From contig NZ_JAUEQY010000020.1 in NCBI RefSeq assembly GCF_030406325.1, positions 62,001 to 126,000 of the forward strand: a stretch of 64,000 bases of DNA, read 5' to 3'. Source of the DNA: Actinomadura sp. DC4 (GTDB lineage: Bacteria > Actinomycetota > Actinomycetes > Streptosporangiales > Streptosporangiaceae). Shown here one piece after another: positions 20,956 to 29,278 of the stretch (position 1 is its first letter; each line of letters starts with the position of its first letter). The notes under the pieces are model-generated. The model was given only the letters and a program-made list of their open reading frames with translations. It was not told where the DNA came from and ran no database searches. The position numbers and the translations under genes are program-made.

Positions 20956-21750
20956 TCAGTGGGGCCGGGCCCGGCGGGGGTGGTGGCCCATCATGACGAC
21001 GCGCACGATCTCCTCGGCGTACACGGCGGGGTCGGCCGGCATGCCCGTCGTCTCGGCCATCGCCTGGGGCGGGGTCAGCAGGCGGACGAAGGCGTAGTGG
21101 TGGCATGCGCCGATGAGGGTCGCGGCGAGGAACGGAGGGCGGGCGTACGTGGCCAGCCGCCCGGTCCGCTGCTCGGCCTCCAGATAGCCGACCACCGCGG
21201 CATGCCCGAACACCGCCCCGGCGGCACTTCCCGTCCCGGGGCTGCTTCCCGCGCCGGCGAGACCTCCCGTGCTGGCGGCGCTTCCCGTTCCGGCGGCACC
21301 TCCCACGCCGGCGGCTGCCGCACCATGCCCGCCCTGCGCGGGACCGCCGGCACCGGGTGCCTGGTCGGTGGGGGTTTCTGTGGAGACTTCCACGCCCCGC
21401 CTGTGGCCGAGCCAGTCGCGTAGGGCGGGGTCGCCCAGGGCCGGGCCGGTGAGGGGGAGCAGGTCCGTGAAGAAGGCGATCTCGGCCTCGGCCAGCTCGG
21501 CGAGGTTGCCGTCGACCGTGCCCTCGCCCACGCGCCCCGCCAGGCGTACGAGTGCCTCGTGGAGTCCGTCCGTGACCGAGGCCAGGGACGCCGCGATGAG
21601 CTCGCTCTTGTTCGCGAAGTGGTTGTAGATGCTGCCCTCGGCCACCCCGGCCGCGCGGGCGATCTCCCTGGTCGTGGTGCCGGTGAGGCCGCGGTCTCGC
21701 ATCACCGAGACGGCCGCCGCCAGGATCCGGTCGCGCATCGAGTCCCGCAT
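20956..21750 (-). CDS. TetR/AcrR family regulator with Gly/Ala repeat insertion
   Basis: A 264-aa regulator. Its N-terminal HTH (about 8-55: DRILAAAVSVMRDRGLTGTTTREIARAAGVAEGSIYNHFANKSEL) is a textbook TetR domain. The ligand domain is interrupted at about 140-182 by a Gly/Ala/Ser-rich stretch built from six-residue units (GTGSAA, STGGLA, GAGSSP), most likely a surface loop grown by tandem duplication. ATG 21750 has GGAGG upstream. It is divergent from the SDR gene, with a perfect palindrome in the promoter gap, so autoregulation and control of the SDR are likely. Confidence 0.88.
   Translation of the reverse strand: MRDSMRDRILAAAVSVMRDRGLTGTTTREIARAAGVAEGSIYNHFANKSELIAASLASVTDGLHEALVRLAGRVGEGTVDGNLAELAEAEIAFFTDLLPLTGPALGDPALRDWLGHRRGVEVSTETPTDQAPGAGGPAQGGHGAAAAGVGGAAGTGSAASTGGLAGAGSSPGTGSAAGAVFGHAAVVGYLEAEQRTGRLATYARPPFLAATLIGACHHYAFVRLLTPPQAMAETTGMPADPAVYAEEIVRVVMMGHHPRRARPH
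21218..21318. repeat. degenerate 18-bp tandem repeat inside the TetR gene
   Basis: Five to six copies with a TCCCG/TCCCA core recurring exactly every 18 bases (at 21229, 21247, 21265, 21283, 21301) followed by a CCGGCG-like block. The period is a multiple of three, so copy number changes keep the reading frame. Confidence 0.75.
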
Positions 21751-21794
21751 GGTCCTCCACCTGGACTTTCGCCGCGAACGCTACCACGAAGCCC

Positions 21795-21814
21795 CTGAGT
21801 GAGCGTTCACTCAG
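21795..21814. promoter_or_regulatory. TetR-type operator palindrome
   Basis: CTGAGTGA-GCGT-TCACTCAG is a 20-bp inverted repeat with perfect 8-base arms, 45 bases upstream of the TetR start and about 90 bases upstream of the SDR. Its GAGTGA/TCACTC form resembles operators of TetR regulators of lipid/alcohol metabolism. Confidence 0.75.
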
Positions 21815-21905
21815 AAAAAAGTCCGGCCGAACGCGCAATCCAAACCGGGGTTCCGACAAATACCAGGTGAACCCCGAAAACCGACCGGATCGAGGAACGC
21901 CCGCG

Positions 21906-22622
21906 ATGTACCCGGAACTCCGCGACAAGGTCGTGCTCATCACCGGCGGCTCACACGGGATCGGCGCCGGCACCGCTCGCGCGTTCGCCGCCGAGGGAGC
22001 CGACGTCGCCGTCGTCGGCCGGGACCGCCTCGCCCTCGACCTGGTCACCGCCGAGACCGGAGGAGTCGGGATCGTCGCCGACGTCACGCGCCCGGACCAC
22101 CTCGAGAGCGCGCGGGCGCGTGCGGAGGAGGACCTCGGCCCGGTCGACATCCTGTGCGCGTTCGCCGGGATGAGCGTCAAGGAGTGGCACGGCGCCGTCG
22201 GCGGCAACCTCACCGCGACGTTCCTGACGCTGAAGGAGTTCCTGCCCGGCATGCGGAAGCGCCGTACGGGATCGATCATCACGATGTCGTCCTCGGCCGG
22301 GCGGCGACCCTCCGGCCTGCCCGCAGGCGGCCCCGAGGGCACCACGGTCGCCCGCGACGCCGCGAAGGCGGACGTGCAGGCCCTCACAATGCACGTCGCG
22401 GCCGAGGTCGCCTCCGACGGCGTACGGGTCAACTGCCTCGCACCCGGCGCGAGACACCCCGAGCGCACCGACCGGCTCGAGGCCATGGCGGCCACCCATC
22501 CACTCGGCCGGACGGTCCACGTCCCCGATGTCGCCGGGGCCACCCTGTACCTTGCCTCCGGCCGGTCGTCGTGGCCGACCGGGCTCATTCTCGACGTGGC
22601 CGGGGGCCGCACGATGCTCTGA
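21906..22622 (+). CDS. short-chain dehydrogenase/reductase family protein, catalytic Tyr missing
   Basis: A 238-aa Rossmann protein with the nucleotide loop TGGSHGIG (about 13-20), an AFAG motif in place of NNAG, a Ser strand SIITMSSSAG, and a C-terminal PTGLILDVAGGRTML of the usual SDR kind. At the YxxxK site the sequence is RDAAK, so Lys is kept but the catalytic Tyr is Arg. It may be a binding or regulatory SDR or use altered chemistry. ATG 21906 (with GAGGAACG upstream) is preferred to GTG 21867. It is divergently transcribed from the TetR gene that probably regulates it. Confidence 0.85.
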   Translation: MYPELRDKVVLITGGSHGIGAGTARAFAAEGADVAVVGRDRLALDLVTAETGGVGIVADVTRPDHLESARARAEEDLGPVDILCAFAGMSVKEWHGAVGGNLTATFLTLKEFLPGMRKRRTGSIITMSSSAGRRPSGLPAGGPEGTTVARDAAKADVQALTMHVAAEVASDGVRVNCLAPGARHPERTDRLEAMAATHPLGRTVHVPDVAGATLYLASGRSSWPTGLILDVAGGRTML

Positions 22623-22797
22623 GCTCGCGGAGATGCCCGTACGGCTCTGGCGGCATGCCCTGTTCTGCCCGCTCACGCCCATTGATGCGATCGTTGACGG
22701 AAACAGCAGCGAATCAGCCCGGCGATCTGTAGCGTCACCCTCACAGCGGGTGCGGGGGGCCGTGCACAGCGCTCGTCCGGGGAGGTGTTCTTCGTTG

Positions 22798-25209
22798 GTG
22801 AAACGTCAACACGCCACCGCGCGAGCGGCAGGCACCGGTTCACCACGGCTGCTCGACGAACACCTGCTCGGGCTCGCCCCGATGGCCGTGATCCTGATCA
22901 ACGACTTCGGCCACGTCACCCATTGGAACAACACGGCCAACGACATCTTCGGGTTAGCCCACGAGGACGCCGTCGGACACCCCCTGCGCACACTCCTGCG
23001 GCTGCCCCAGGAGCACCGGGACGCGTTCGAACCCGGAGGCTCCCGCATCCGGCACGTATGGACCGGCATCTTCCACGTCCCGCGCGCGGACGACAGTGAG
23101 ACCAACGAGATCGCCTGGTGGGTCTATCCGCTGACGGGCCCGGACCGCGTCCGCATCCTCGTGATCGCCGCCGACGCCCATCGGCTGCGCGACGGAGGTC
23201 CCGGCCTGGCCCTGGGCGAGGTCGTCGTCTCCGCGCCGTCCCAGACGTCGCTGACAACCGAGAGCGGCGTGCAGGTGCTGCGCGTCGAGCCGACGCTCCT
23301 GACGGTGAGAGGGCCCGACGCGGTCATGCTCGACCGGCGGCTCACCGAGATGCTCCCGGCCATGCCGCCCGGCGCCGCCGAGCCCATCGTCCGGCAGATC
23401 CTCGACCGCGGCTATCCGGCGGTCAACGTCAGCGTCACCGCGCGGCTCCCGTTCGCGGCCTATCTCGGCCCGCCGCCGAAGGAACAGCTGATCCGCGAGG
23501 TCGAGGAGCCGCCGGGCGAGCCCGTACGCGTGCGCTCCATCGACCGTTCCGCCGCCAAGGAACGGCTCGACTTCCTCAACGAGGCCGGATCCCGGATCGT
23601 CGACACCCTCGATCCGGTGCAGACCGCCGCCGCGCTGTGCACCGCGCTGGTGCCCAGGTTCGCCGACTTCGCCGACGTACAGCTCCTCAAGTCGATCGTC
23701 TCCGACGAGGAGCTGCCGCCGCTGACGCCGGACGAGTCGCCCACCGCCGTACGCGTGGCCGTGAGCCACGACGACGCGTACGGCCAGTGGGACACGCTGG
23801 CCCCGCGCGGAGAGACGCTGCGGCTGCCGGCCAACACCCCGTTCACCCAGAGCCTCATGACGGGCCGGAGCGTCAACGTCCCGCGAATCGGCGAGAGGTT
23901 CGCCCGCCGGGTGTCGGACCGCTTCGCCGACGACCGCGACCTGCGGCCCCTCCTGCAGGGCCGGGCACTGCTCGTCTCACCGCTGATCGCGCGCGGCACC
24001 GGGCTGGGCAACCTCACCCTGCTGCGCCGCTCCGACCGTCCGCCCTTCGACGAGGCCGACGTCAGGATGATCGAGGAGCTGTGCCGGCGTACGGCCCTCT
24101 ACGTCGACAACGGCCGGCTCTACCGCCGCGAGAGCCGGGCCGCAGCCGAGCTGCAGAAGACCATGCTGCCCGACGCGCCGCCCGTCGTCGCCGGGGCGCA
24201 GATCTGCTACCGCTACGTCCCGGCCAACGAGGCCGTACGCGTCGGAGGCGACTGGTTCGACGCGATCCCGCTGCCGGGCGGCCGTCTCGCCCTGGTCGTG
24301 GGCGACGTCATGGGCCACGGGCTGACCTCCGCGGCGATCATGGGCCAGTTCCGGACCGCCGTACGCACCCTCGCCGCCCAGGACCTGCCGCCGGGCCAGT
24401 TACTTCGCCAGCTCGACGACCTCGCCCGCAGGCTCGGCGACGACTACATCGCCACCTGCATCTACGTCGTGTACGACCCGGTGGCGCGGCGGTGCGAGAT
24501 CGCCAACGCGGGCCACCTGCCGCCGGTGCTGGTCTCACCGTTCGGCGACAGCGAGCTTCTGGACGTGCCGTCGGGCGCGCCGATCGGCGTCGGCGGCGTC
24601 GCCTTCGAGACCGCCGTGTTCGACGTCGAGGACGAGAGCCAGTTCGTGCTGTGCACCGACGGCCTCGTGGAGCGGCGCGGCCAGGCGATCGACGTGGGCC
24701 TCGCCGAGCTGCGGGAATACCTCAGCGGCCCACCACAGCCGCTGGAGCGGGTGTGCGAGACCTTGATCGAGGGCTTCGGCGCGACCGGCCGGCGCGACGA
24801 CGACATCGCGCTGCTCGCGGTGCGCTTCAAGGGCATCCCGAAGGACGACGTGGTGAGCTGGACGCTGGAGGCCCTTCCGATCCACGTCCGCTACGCGCGG
24901 GAGCTGGCGAAGGAGACCCTGGCGACGTGGGGCCTGACCGGCCTCTCCGAGACGGTCGAGCTCATGGTCAGCGAACTCGTCACCAACGCCGTATGCCACG
25001 GCGCCGGCGACATCGGCCTCCGGCTGATCCGGACGGCGTCGCTGCTGTGCGAGGTCCGCGACGACGGGTACGACCTGCCCAACCTGCGCGGCACGGACCT
25101 GAACGCCGAGAACGGCCGGGGCCTCCAGCTCGTCACCGCCCTCGCCGAACGCTGGGGCGCCCAGCGCACCCCGACCGGCAAGGTCGTCTGGTTCGAGCAA
25201 ACTCTCTAG
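22798..25209 (+). CDS. PAS-GAF-SpoIIE/PP2C phosphatase with HATPase anti-sigma domain
   Basis: An 803-aa signalling protein with four domains: PAS (about 20-130; VILINDFGHVTHWNNTANDIFG), GAF (about 265-440), SpoIIE/PP2C phosphatase (about 455-680; GGDWFDAI, GDVMGHG, NAGHLPP, CTDGLVE, RDDDIALL) and a RsbW-like HATPase domain (about 690-803; N-box SELVTNAVCHG). It joins anti-sigma kinase and anti-anti-sigma phosphatase roles in one chain, a known Streptomyces-type layout. Start GTG 22798 or the adjacent TTG 22795; GGGGAGG lies 9-12 bases upstream. Its stop overlaps that of the convergent acyltransferase gene. Confidence 0.88.
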   Translation: MKRQHATARAAGTGSPRLLDEHLLGLAPMAVILINDFGHVTHWNNTANDIFGLAHEDAVGHPLRTLLRLPQEHRDAFEPGGSRIRHVWTGIFHVPRADDSETNEIAWWVYPLTGPDRVRILVIAADAHRLRDGGPGLALGEVVVSAPSQTSLTTESGVQVLRVEPTLLTVRGPDAVMLDRRLTEMLPAMPPGAAEPIVRQILDRGYPAVNVSVTARLPFAAYLGPPPKEQLIREVEEPPGEPVRVRSIDRSAAKERLDFLNEAGSRIVDTLDPVQTAAALCTALVPRFADFADVQLLKSIVSDEELPPLTPDESPTAVRVAVSHDDAYGQWDTLAPRGETLRLPANTPFTQSLMTGRSVNVPRIGERFARRVSDRFADDRDLRPLLQGRALLVSPLIARGTGLGNLTLLRRSDRPPFDEADVRMIEELCRRTALYVDNGRLYRRESRAAAELQKTMLPDAPPVVAGAQICYRYVPANEAVRVGGDWFDAIPLPGGRLALVVGDVMGHGLTSAAIMGQFRTAVRTLAAQDLPPGQLLRQLDDLARRLGDDYIATCIYVVYDPVARRCEIANAGHLPPVLVSPFGDSELLDVPSGAPIGVGGVAFETAVFDVEDESQFVLCTDGLVERRGQAIDVGLAELREYLSGPPQPLERVCETLIEGFGATGRRDDDIALLAVRFKGIPKDDVVSWTLEALPIHVRYARELAKETLATWGLTGLSETVELMVSELVTNAVCHGAGDIGLRLIRTASLLCEVRDDGYDLPNLRGTDLNAENGRGLQLVTALAERWGAQRTPTGKVVWFEQTL

Positions 25210-25871
25210 GGCATGACTTTTGAGCGTTCGTTGTAGGTGCCGGTGAACTCCTGGCCCGAAAGGGCCTGGATCTCGCGCATGATCTCGTCCACCAGGGCCC
25301 GCCGGCCTCTCGCCGGGGGCATGTCGGCGAAGGACTTGTAGTCGATCGGCTTGCCGAACGTCACTCCGGGGCGGACGATGCGCGGCAGCCGGGCGCCGAC
25401 CGGCATGATCCGCTGGGTGTCGCGGACCGCCACCGGGACGATGTTGACGTTGGCGTTGAGCGCCAGCCAGCCCACACCCGTGTGCCCGCGGTACAACCGG
25501 CCGTCCTCCGAGCGGGTGCCCTCGGGGTAGATCGCGAAGGCGTTGCCCTCGTCGAGGGTCTGCAGCGCGACGTCCAGCGCGGCGACCGCGGCGCGCTGTT
25601 CCGTACGCGGCACCGGGATGTGGCCCATCGCGCTGAGGAACGCGCCCAGCACGCTGGCCAGGCCGTGGCCCTCGAAGTATTCGGCCTTGGCCAGGAACGT
25701 GACGCGGCGGGGTACGACGAGCGGGATCAGCACGCTGTCCACGAACGACAGATGATTGCTGGCGAGGATGACCGGACCGTCGGCCGGTACGTTCTCCAAA
25801 CCCGCCACCACCGGCCGGAACACGATCCGGAGCAGCGGGCGGACGACTCTGTACATGAATGCGTACAGCAA
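25206..25871 (-). CDS. 1-acyl-glycerol-3-phosphate acyltransferase (PlsC family)
   Basis: A 221-aa membrane-associated acyltransferase with the catalytic NHLSFVD (HX4D) motif at about 39-45, a FLAKAEYF block, EGTRSEDGRLYRGHTG (glycerol-phosphate site) at about 116-131, and a late IVPVAV motif. It adds an acyl chain to lysophosphatidic acid or a related acceptor in phospholipid synthesis. TTG 25871 is the start, with GGGAGG upstream. It is followed by the convergent phosphatase gene. Confidence 0.9.
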   Translation of the reverse strand: MLYAFMYRVVRPLLRIVFRPVVAGLENVPADGPVILASNHLSFVDSVLIPLVVPRRVTFLAKAEYFEGHGLASVLGAFLSAMGHIPVPRTEQRAAVAALDVALQTLDEGNAFAIYPEGTRSEDGRLYRGHTGVGWLALNANVNIVPVAVRDTQRIMPVGARLPRIVRPGVTFGKPIDYKSFADMPPARGRRALVDEIMREIQALSGQEFTGTYNERSKVMP

Positions 25872-25937
25872 CTGTGCCTCCCTGAACTCTCCGTAACCTT
25901 AGACCTTGAGAGCTGGAGAGGTCGTCGTTGGTTTCGT

Positions 25938-26909
25938 CTAGAGCTCGTACTGGTACTGCCGAGTCTTACGCAACGGCCGGAACCCGAGCCGCTCGTTGAC
26001 CGCGAGCATGTGCTCGTTGTCCTCGGCGTTGTCGGTCTCGATCTCCCCGACGGCCGGCCATTCGGCGCGCAGCCAGTCGAGCATCGCCGCCTTGACCCAC
26101 AGGCCCAGCCCGTTGCCCCGGTGGCCGGGGACCACCGCGGTGTCGTACTGGATCGCCCGGGTGCCGTCCCCGACCGGGATGACCAGCTCGGTGAAGCCGG
26201 CGATCTCGTCGCGGTGCAGCGCCGCGACGGTCAGGAGGGTGTCGCCGCGCTTCTCGACGACCTCGGCCATGTCCCGTACGCGGTCGGTGTCCCAGGTGGT
26301 CGTGCCGTAGTCCATGTCGCCGGTCGGCATGTCGCCCATGGCCGACTTGGCGGTCGCGAACGTCTGCGCGAACTCGCTGGGGACGACGCCCAGCCAGCGG
26401 GTCAGGCGGTAGTCCGGATGCTCGGCGTGGACGATCTCCGTGGGGTCGCCGGCGTCGTGCACGTTGAGCAGCAGCAGGCTGAGGGAGAGGACGCACGTGA
26501 AGCCCCGGGCCTCCAGGAACGCCATGCCGGGGGTGTCGGAGGACGCCTCGACGACGATGCTGCGCCGCTTTTCCTCCCGCGCCGCCTCGGCGATCGTCTC
26601 CAGCAGGAGCGTCCCCACGCCCCGCCGCCGGTGGTCCGGATGGACATCGAGGCAGAACTGGCCGAGATGGGAGCGCCCGGTGCCGTCGAACAACCGGAGC
26701 CGCGCGACCCCGGTCACCTCGTCGCCCCGCTTGGCCACCCACAGACGGTGATGGCTCTCCAGGCCCACCGTCGACAGGTCGCCGTGCACGTGGTCGAGCG
26801 TCGGCGCCGGCTCGCCGGGAAGATCGTGGGCCATCGAGGCGGCGAGTACGTCGCGCCATGCGGCGACGTCGCTATCCGAGACTTCGTGCAGTCTTTGAAC
26901 CCTGTCCAA
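25938..26909 (-). CDS. double-GNAT acetyltransferase
   Basis: A 323-aa protein with two GNAT folds. The first (about 10-165) has the acetyl-CoA loop HPDHRRRGVGTLLL. The second (about 170-320) has the weaker loop VPGHRGNGLGLWVK followed by ETDNAEDNEHMLAVNERLGF. Two-domain GNATs of this layout are common in actinobacteria, with unknown amine substrates; the MshD (mycothiol synthase) arrangement is similar, but specific identity is not claimed. TTG 26909 lies 3 bases after GGAGCCTCC. A 139-base gap separates it from the frameshifted GNAT gene. Confidence 0.82.
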   Translation of the reverse strand: MDRVQRLHEVSDSDVAAWRDVLAASMAHDLPGEPAPTLDHVHGDLSTVGLESHHRLWVAKRGDEVTGVARLRLFDGTGRSHLGQFCLDVHPDHRRRGVGTLLLETIAEAAREEKRRSIVVEASSDTPGMAFLEARGFTCVLSLSLLLLNVHDAGDPTEIVHAEHPDYRLTRWLGVVPSEFAQTFATAKSAMGDMPTGDMDYGTTTWDTDRVRDMAEVVEKRGDTLLTVAALHRDEIAGFTELVIPVGDGTRAIQYDTAVVPGHRGNGLGLWVKAAMLDWLRAEWPAVGEIETDNAEDNEHMLAVNERLGFRPLRKTRQYQYEL

Positions 26910-27048
26910 GGAGGCTCCTCGAATGGTTGGCTCGCCTTCCTATGGACCGTACGCGCCACGGCGGTGACACGTCTGTCATTCGAGGCAGCCGCCCAGCGGC
27001 GAACCTGTGGGTTTGTCCGAATATGAACCAGACTTCAGTCGTATTCGA

Positions 27049-27556
27049 TCACGATTCGTCGGGCAGGGACCGCTCGGTCGCGAGCACCTTCCGCAAGACC
27101 GCCTGTCGGCGATATCCCATTCGTTCGACATGGAACGGGACCGACAGCGGACTAACCAGATCGGTGTCCGTGACCGCGACGACCGCTCCCTGTGACCGCC
27201 CCCACTCTTCGGCTGCCTCCATCAGGGCTGTGCCCACACCCCGGTGCCGGTAACCCTCCGTCACCGTGAGGAGGTTCACCACGAGCCGCGTACGGCCGAG
27301 GTCGCGCTGGAGCTGCCGGTGCGCGTCATACGATCCGCGCCTCGATCATCCCGGCCGGCACCCCGTCCTCCTCGGCGACGAGCCACCGGGTGTCGGCCGT
27401 ACACGGCTCGCGGACGGCCTCCTCGAACCACTCGGCGAGCCCGTCGGCGTCGGGTATCCGGACCACCTCAGGGTCGGTCGCGGCGTAGTGACGGCCGGCG
27501 TCCGGCCAGGCCCGCGCGCAGCCCTCGCCGTCGCCGGGCCGTACGCCACGGATCAT
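27049..27556 (-). pseudogene. GNAT acetyltransferase split by a frameshift
   Basis: The first half starts at ATG 27556 (MIRGVRPGDGEGCARAW...) and reads into GMIEARIV then TGA at 27326-27328. Moving one base (codon TCG at 27333-27331) the sequence continues smoothly as SYDAHRQLQRDLGRTRLVVNL and the acetyl-CoA loop EGYRHRGVGTALM, to the stop at 27049. Joined, the two halves make a normal ~168-aa single-domain GNAT, so there is one extra base or two missing near 27330. The start overlaps the NUDIX stop (ATGA), so it was an operon partner. Sequencing error or programmed shift are alternatives. Confidence 0.8.
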
Positions 27557-28086
27557 CGTCCGGGACAGGAGAGCGTGTGGAGCAGGCCGATCAGCGTCGC
27601 CCCGCTCACGATCTTTCCCTCGGCGATGAGCGTTCGGACCTGGTCGAGGGGGATCCACTCGATCCGATCCGCCTCGGTGATGTCGGTCGGCGGCCCGACG
27701 TGCTCGGCCCCGTCGGCGCGGAAGAGGTGGTGACGCGAGTCGACCGAGCCGCTGGAGGGCTGTGAGACGAGGATCGGCCGCAGCGGGCCCGGCCGCCACC
27801 CGGTCTCCTCCTCGGTCTCGCGGACCGCGGCCTCGGCGGGCGACTCGCCCTCCTCGATCCGGCCGGCCGGGATCTCCCAGCCCCAGGTGTCGGTGACGTG
27901 CCGGTGCCGCCACATCAGCAGCACCCGGTCACGGTCGTCCACGACCACGACGGCCGCCACGGGCCGCGCCATCCGTACGACATGCTGCTCGAACCGCCTG
28001 CCGTCCGGTAGCTCGACGTCGACCAGTTCGAGGCTCAGCCACGAGCTCTCGTAGATCGGCCGTGTTCCGTGGATCAGCCATTCCAT
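27553..28086 (-). CDS. NUDIX hydrolase (ADP-ribose pyrophosphatase-like)
   Basis: A 177-aa protein with an N-terminal beta-sheet domain (IYESSWLSLELVDVELPDG, HVVRMARPVAAVVVV) and a Nudix box at about 75-97: GRIEEGESPAEAAVRETEEETGW. In the family the box coordinates Mg and hydrolyses nucleoside diphosphate derivatives; the N-terminal domain suggests the ADP-ribose/nucleotide-sugar group. ATG 28086 has AAGGGAG upstream. It is translationally coupled to the following GNAT pseudogene by a 4-base ATGA overlap. Confidence 0.88.
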   Translation of the reverse strand: MEWLIHGTRPIYESSWLSLELVDVELPDGRRFEQHVVRMARPVAAVVVVDDRDRVLLMWRHRHVTDTWGWEIPAGRIEEGESPAEAAVRETEEETGWRPGPLRPILVSQPSSGSVDSRHHLFRADGAEHVGPPTDITEADRIEWIPLDQVRTLIAEGKIVSGATLIGLLHTLSCPGR

Positions 28087-28291
28087 CCGGCGACTCCCTT
28101 AGTAGGTTTCTCCGCAGACCGTACGGGGCCATCGCCGCCTTCGTCGCCGCATACACGGCCCAGGCCTACGACCCTGTCTCATATGTCACATCCGGCCTAC
28201 TTTCGCCTCATCCGGCCATGGAGCCGCATCCCGGTCCGTTGAGGAGTTTCCTTGCCTGGAGTTCCCGACCATGACCCGGGGAGTCCTGGCG

Positions 28292-28744
28292 ATGGCAAAA
28301 CGAACCCGAAGGTGGGTGTGGTGGACCGGCATCGCCGCAGTGGGCGCGCTCGCCCTGTACGCCGGCACGTGGCGGATGTGGGCCCTGACGGTCCTCACGT
28401 GGTCCATGTACGAGCTGTGCTTCTGCCCGACCGTCTGCAGCGTCACCGCCGGGGAGGGCAGAGCGTGCCACAAGGACGCCCGTGGCCGCCTGTACGCCTG
28501 CAGGGCCGTCCCAGGTCACCAGCAGATCAAGACGGAGGCCCTGTGGCGGCTGACCGGAAACCCGTTCGCCCGCCTGCGGCCGACGTACGGCGACGGCGGC
28601 GGGTCACCCGCACACAGAAGGGCGCCCGCGCCCTCCGGTGAACACGGGTCCGTCGAGCCGAACCAGCGCCTGATGGCCTACCTCGCCGCCCTCGCCCTGG
28701 TGGTCGTCGTCGTCCAGACCGTCGTCGGGTTCGCCATGACGTGA
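28292..28744 (+). CDS. hypothetical Cys-rich membrane protein
   Basis: A 150-aa protein. Basic N-terminus, a hydrophobic segment at about 10-42 (one or two helices), then a Cys cluster (CFCPTVC ... C ... C) and a basic tail, and a last helix at about 126-148 (LMAYLAALALVVVVVQTVVG). The Cys pattern suggests a metal or disulfide site, but no named motif is recognised. ATG 28292 is chosen because GGGGAG lies ~9 bases before it; ATG 28271 is an alternative. It lies upstream of the Pycsar-effector-like gene on the same strand. Confidence 0.65.
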   Translation: MAKRTRRWVWWTGIAAVGALALYAGTWRMWALTVLTWSMYELCFCPTVCSVTAGEGRACHKDARGRLYACRAVPGHQQIKTEALWRLTGNPFARLRPTYGDGGGSPAHRRAPAPSGEHGSVEPNQRLMAYLAALALVVVVVQTVVGFAMT

Positions 28745-28836
28745 CGGGTGACCGGCGTCACAGGTGTTGTGTCTTCCATCCGGCGTTCGTGTGGCCCGCT
28801 CCCCGGAACATGTTCGTCAACAGGGCGGAGGAAACC

Positions 28837-29277
28837 ATGCACGAATCACCTGTCGAACCGGATGACGAACAGCTCGTCGAAGAGCTGGCGGCCATTCGCG
28901 GCGAGCTATTCCGCGTGGACAACAAGTCGGGGACGCTCCTGACCCTGGCCGGCGCCGGATTCGCGTTGGTCGCGGCGGAGGAGCCGCAGCGGGGGCCGCT
29001 GACCGGTGGCCTGCTGGCGGCGGGCCTGCTGATCGCGGGTGTGGCGATGCTGCAACTGCTGTTCGTGGTCCGCCCGCGGCTGGGGCCGGCATGGGCCCGC
29101 AGGCTCGAAGGAGACCCGGTCGGCGCCCCGGCGGGACTCCGCGCGTGGCGGCGCAGCGAGCTGGCCGCGCTCTCGCGGATCGTCGTGGCCAAATACCGGA
29201 TGCTGCGGGTCGCCGCGAGCCTCCTGATGTGCGCCCTGGCCTTGATGGTCGGTGCCCAGCTCGCGACGCTTCTGTGA
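28837..29277 (+). CDS. Pycsar-effector-like (PycTM-type) membrane protein
   Basis: A 146-aa protein. It has a cytoplasmic N-terminal helix (VEELAAIRGELFRVDNKSG), hydrophobic segments at about 31-50 and 57-79, a soluble middle, a conserved-looking ELAALSRIVVAKYRMLR helix and a last membrane helix at about 120-146. The order (helix with D/N-K, two helices, then xRxxxxKYRxxR before the last helix) fits the Pycsar effector domain, in which cyclic nucleotide signalling triggers membrane disruption during phage infection. Assignment is by pattern memory. ATG 28837 has GCGGAGGAAA upstream. It is immediately upstream of a Crp/Fnr gene. Confidence 0.6.
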   Translation: MHESPVEPDDEQLVEELAAIRGELFRVDNKSGTLLTLAGAGFALVAAEEPQRGPLTGGLLAAGLLIAGVAMLQLLFVVRPRLGPAWARRLEGDPVGAPAGLRAWRRSELAALSRIVVAKYRMLRVAASLLMCALALMVGAQLATLL

Positions 29278-29278
29278 G

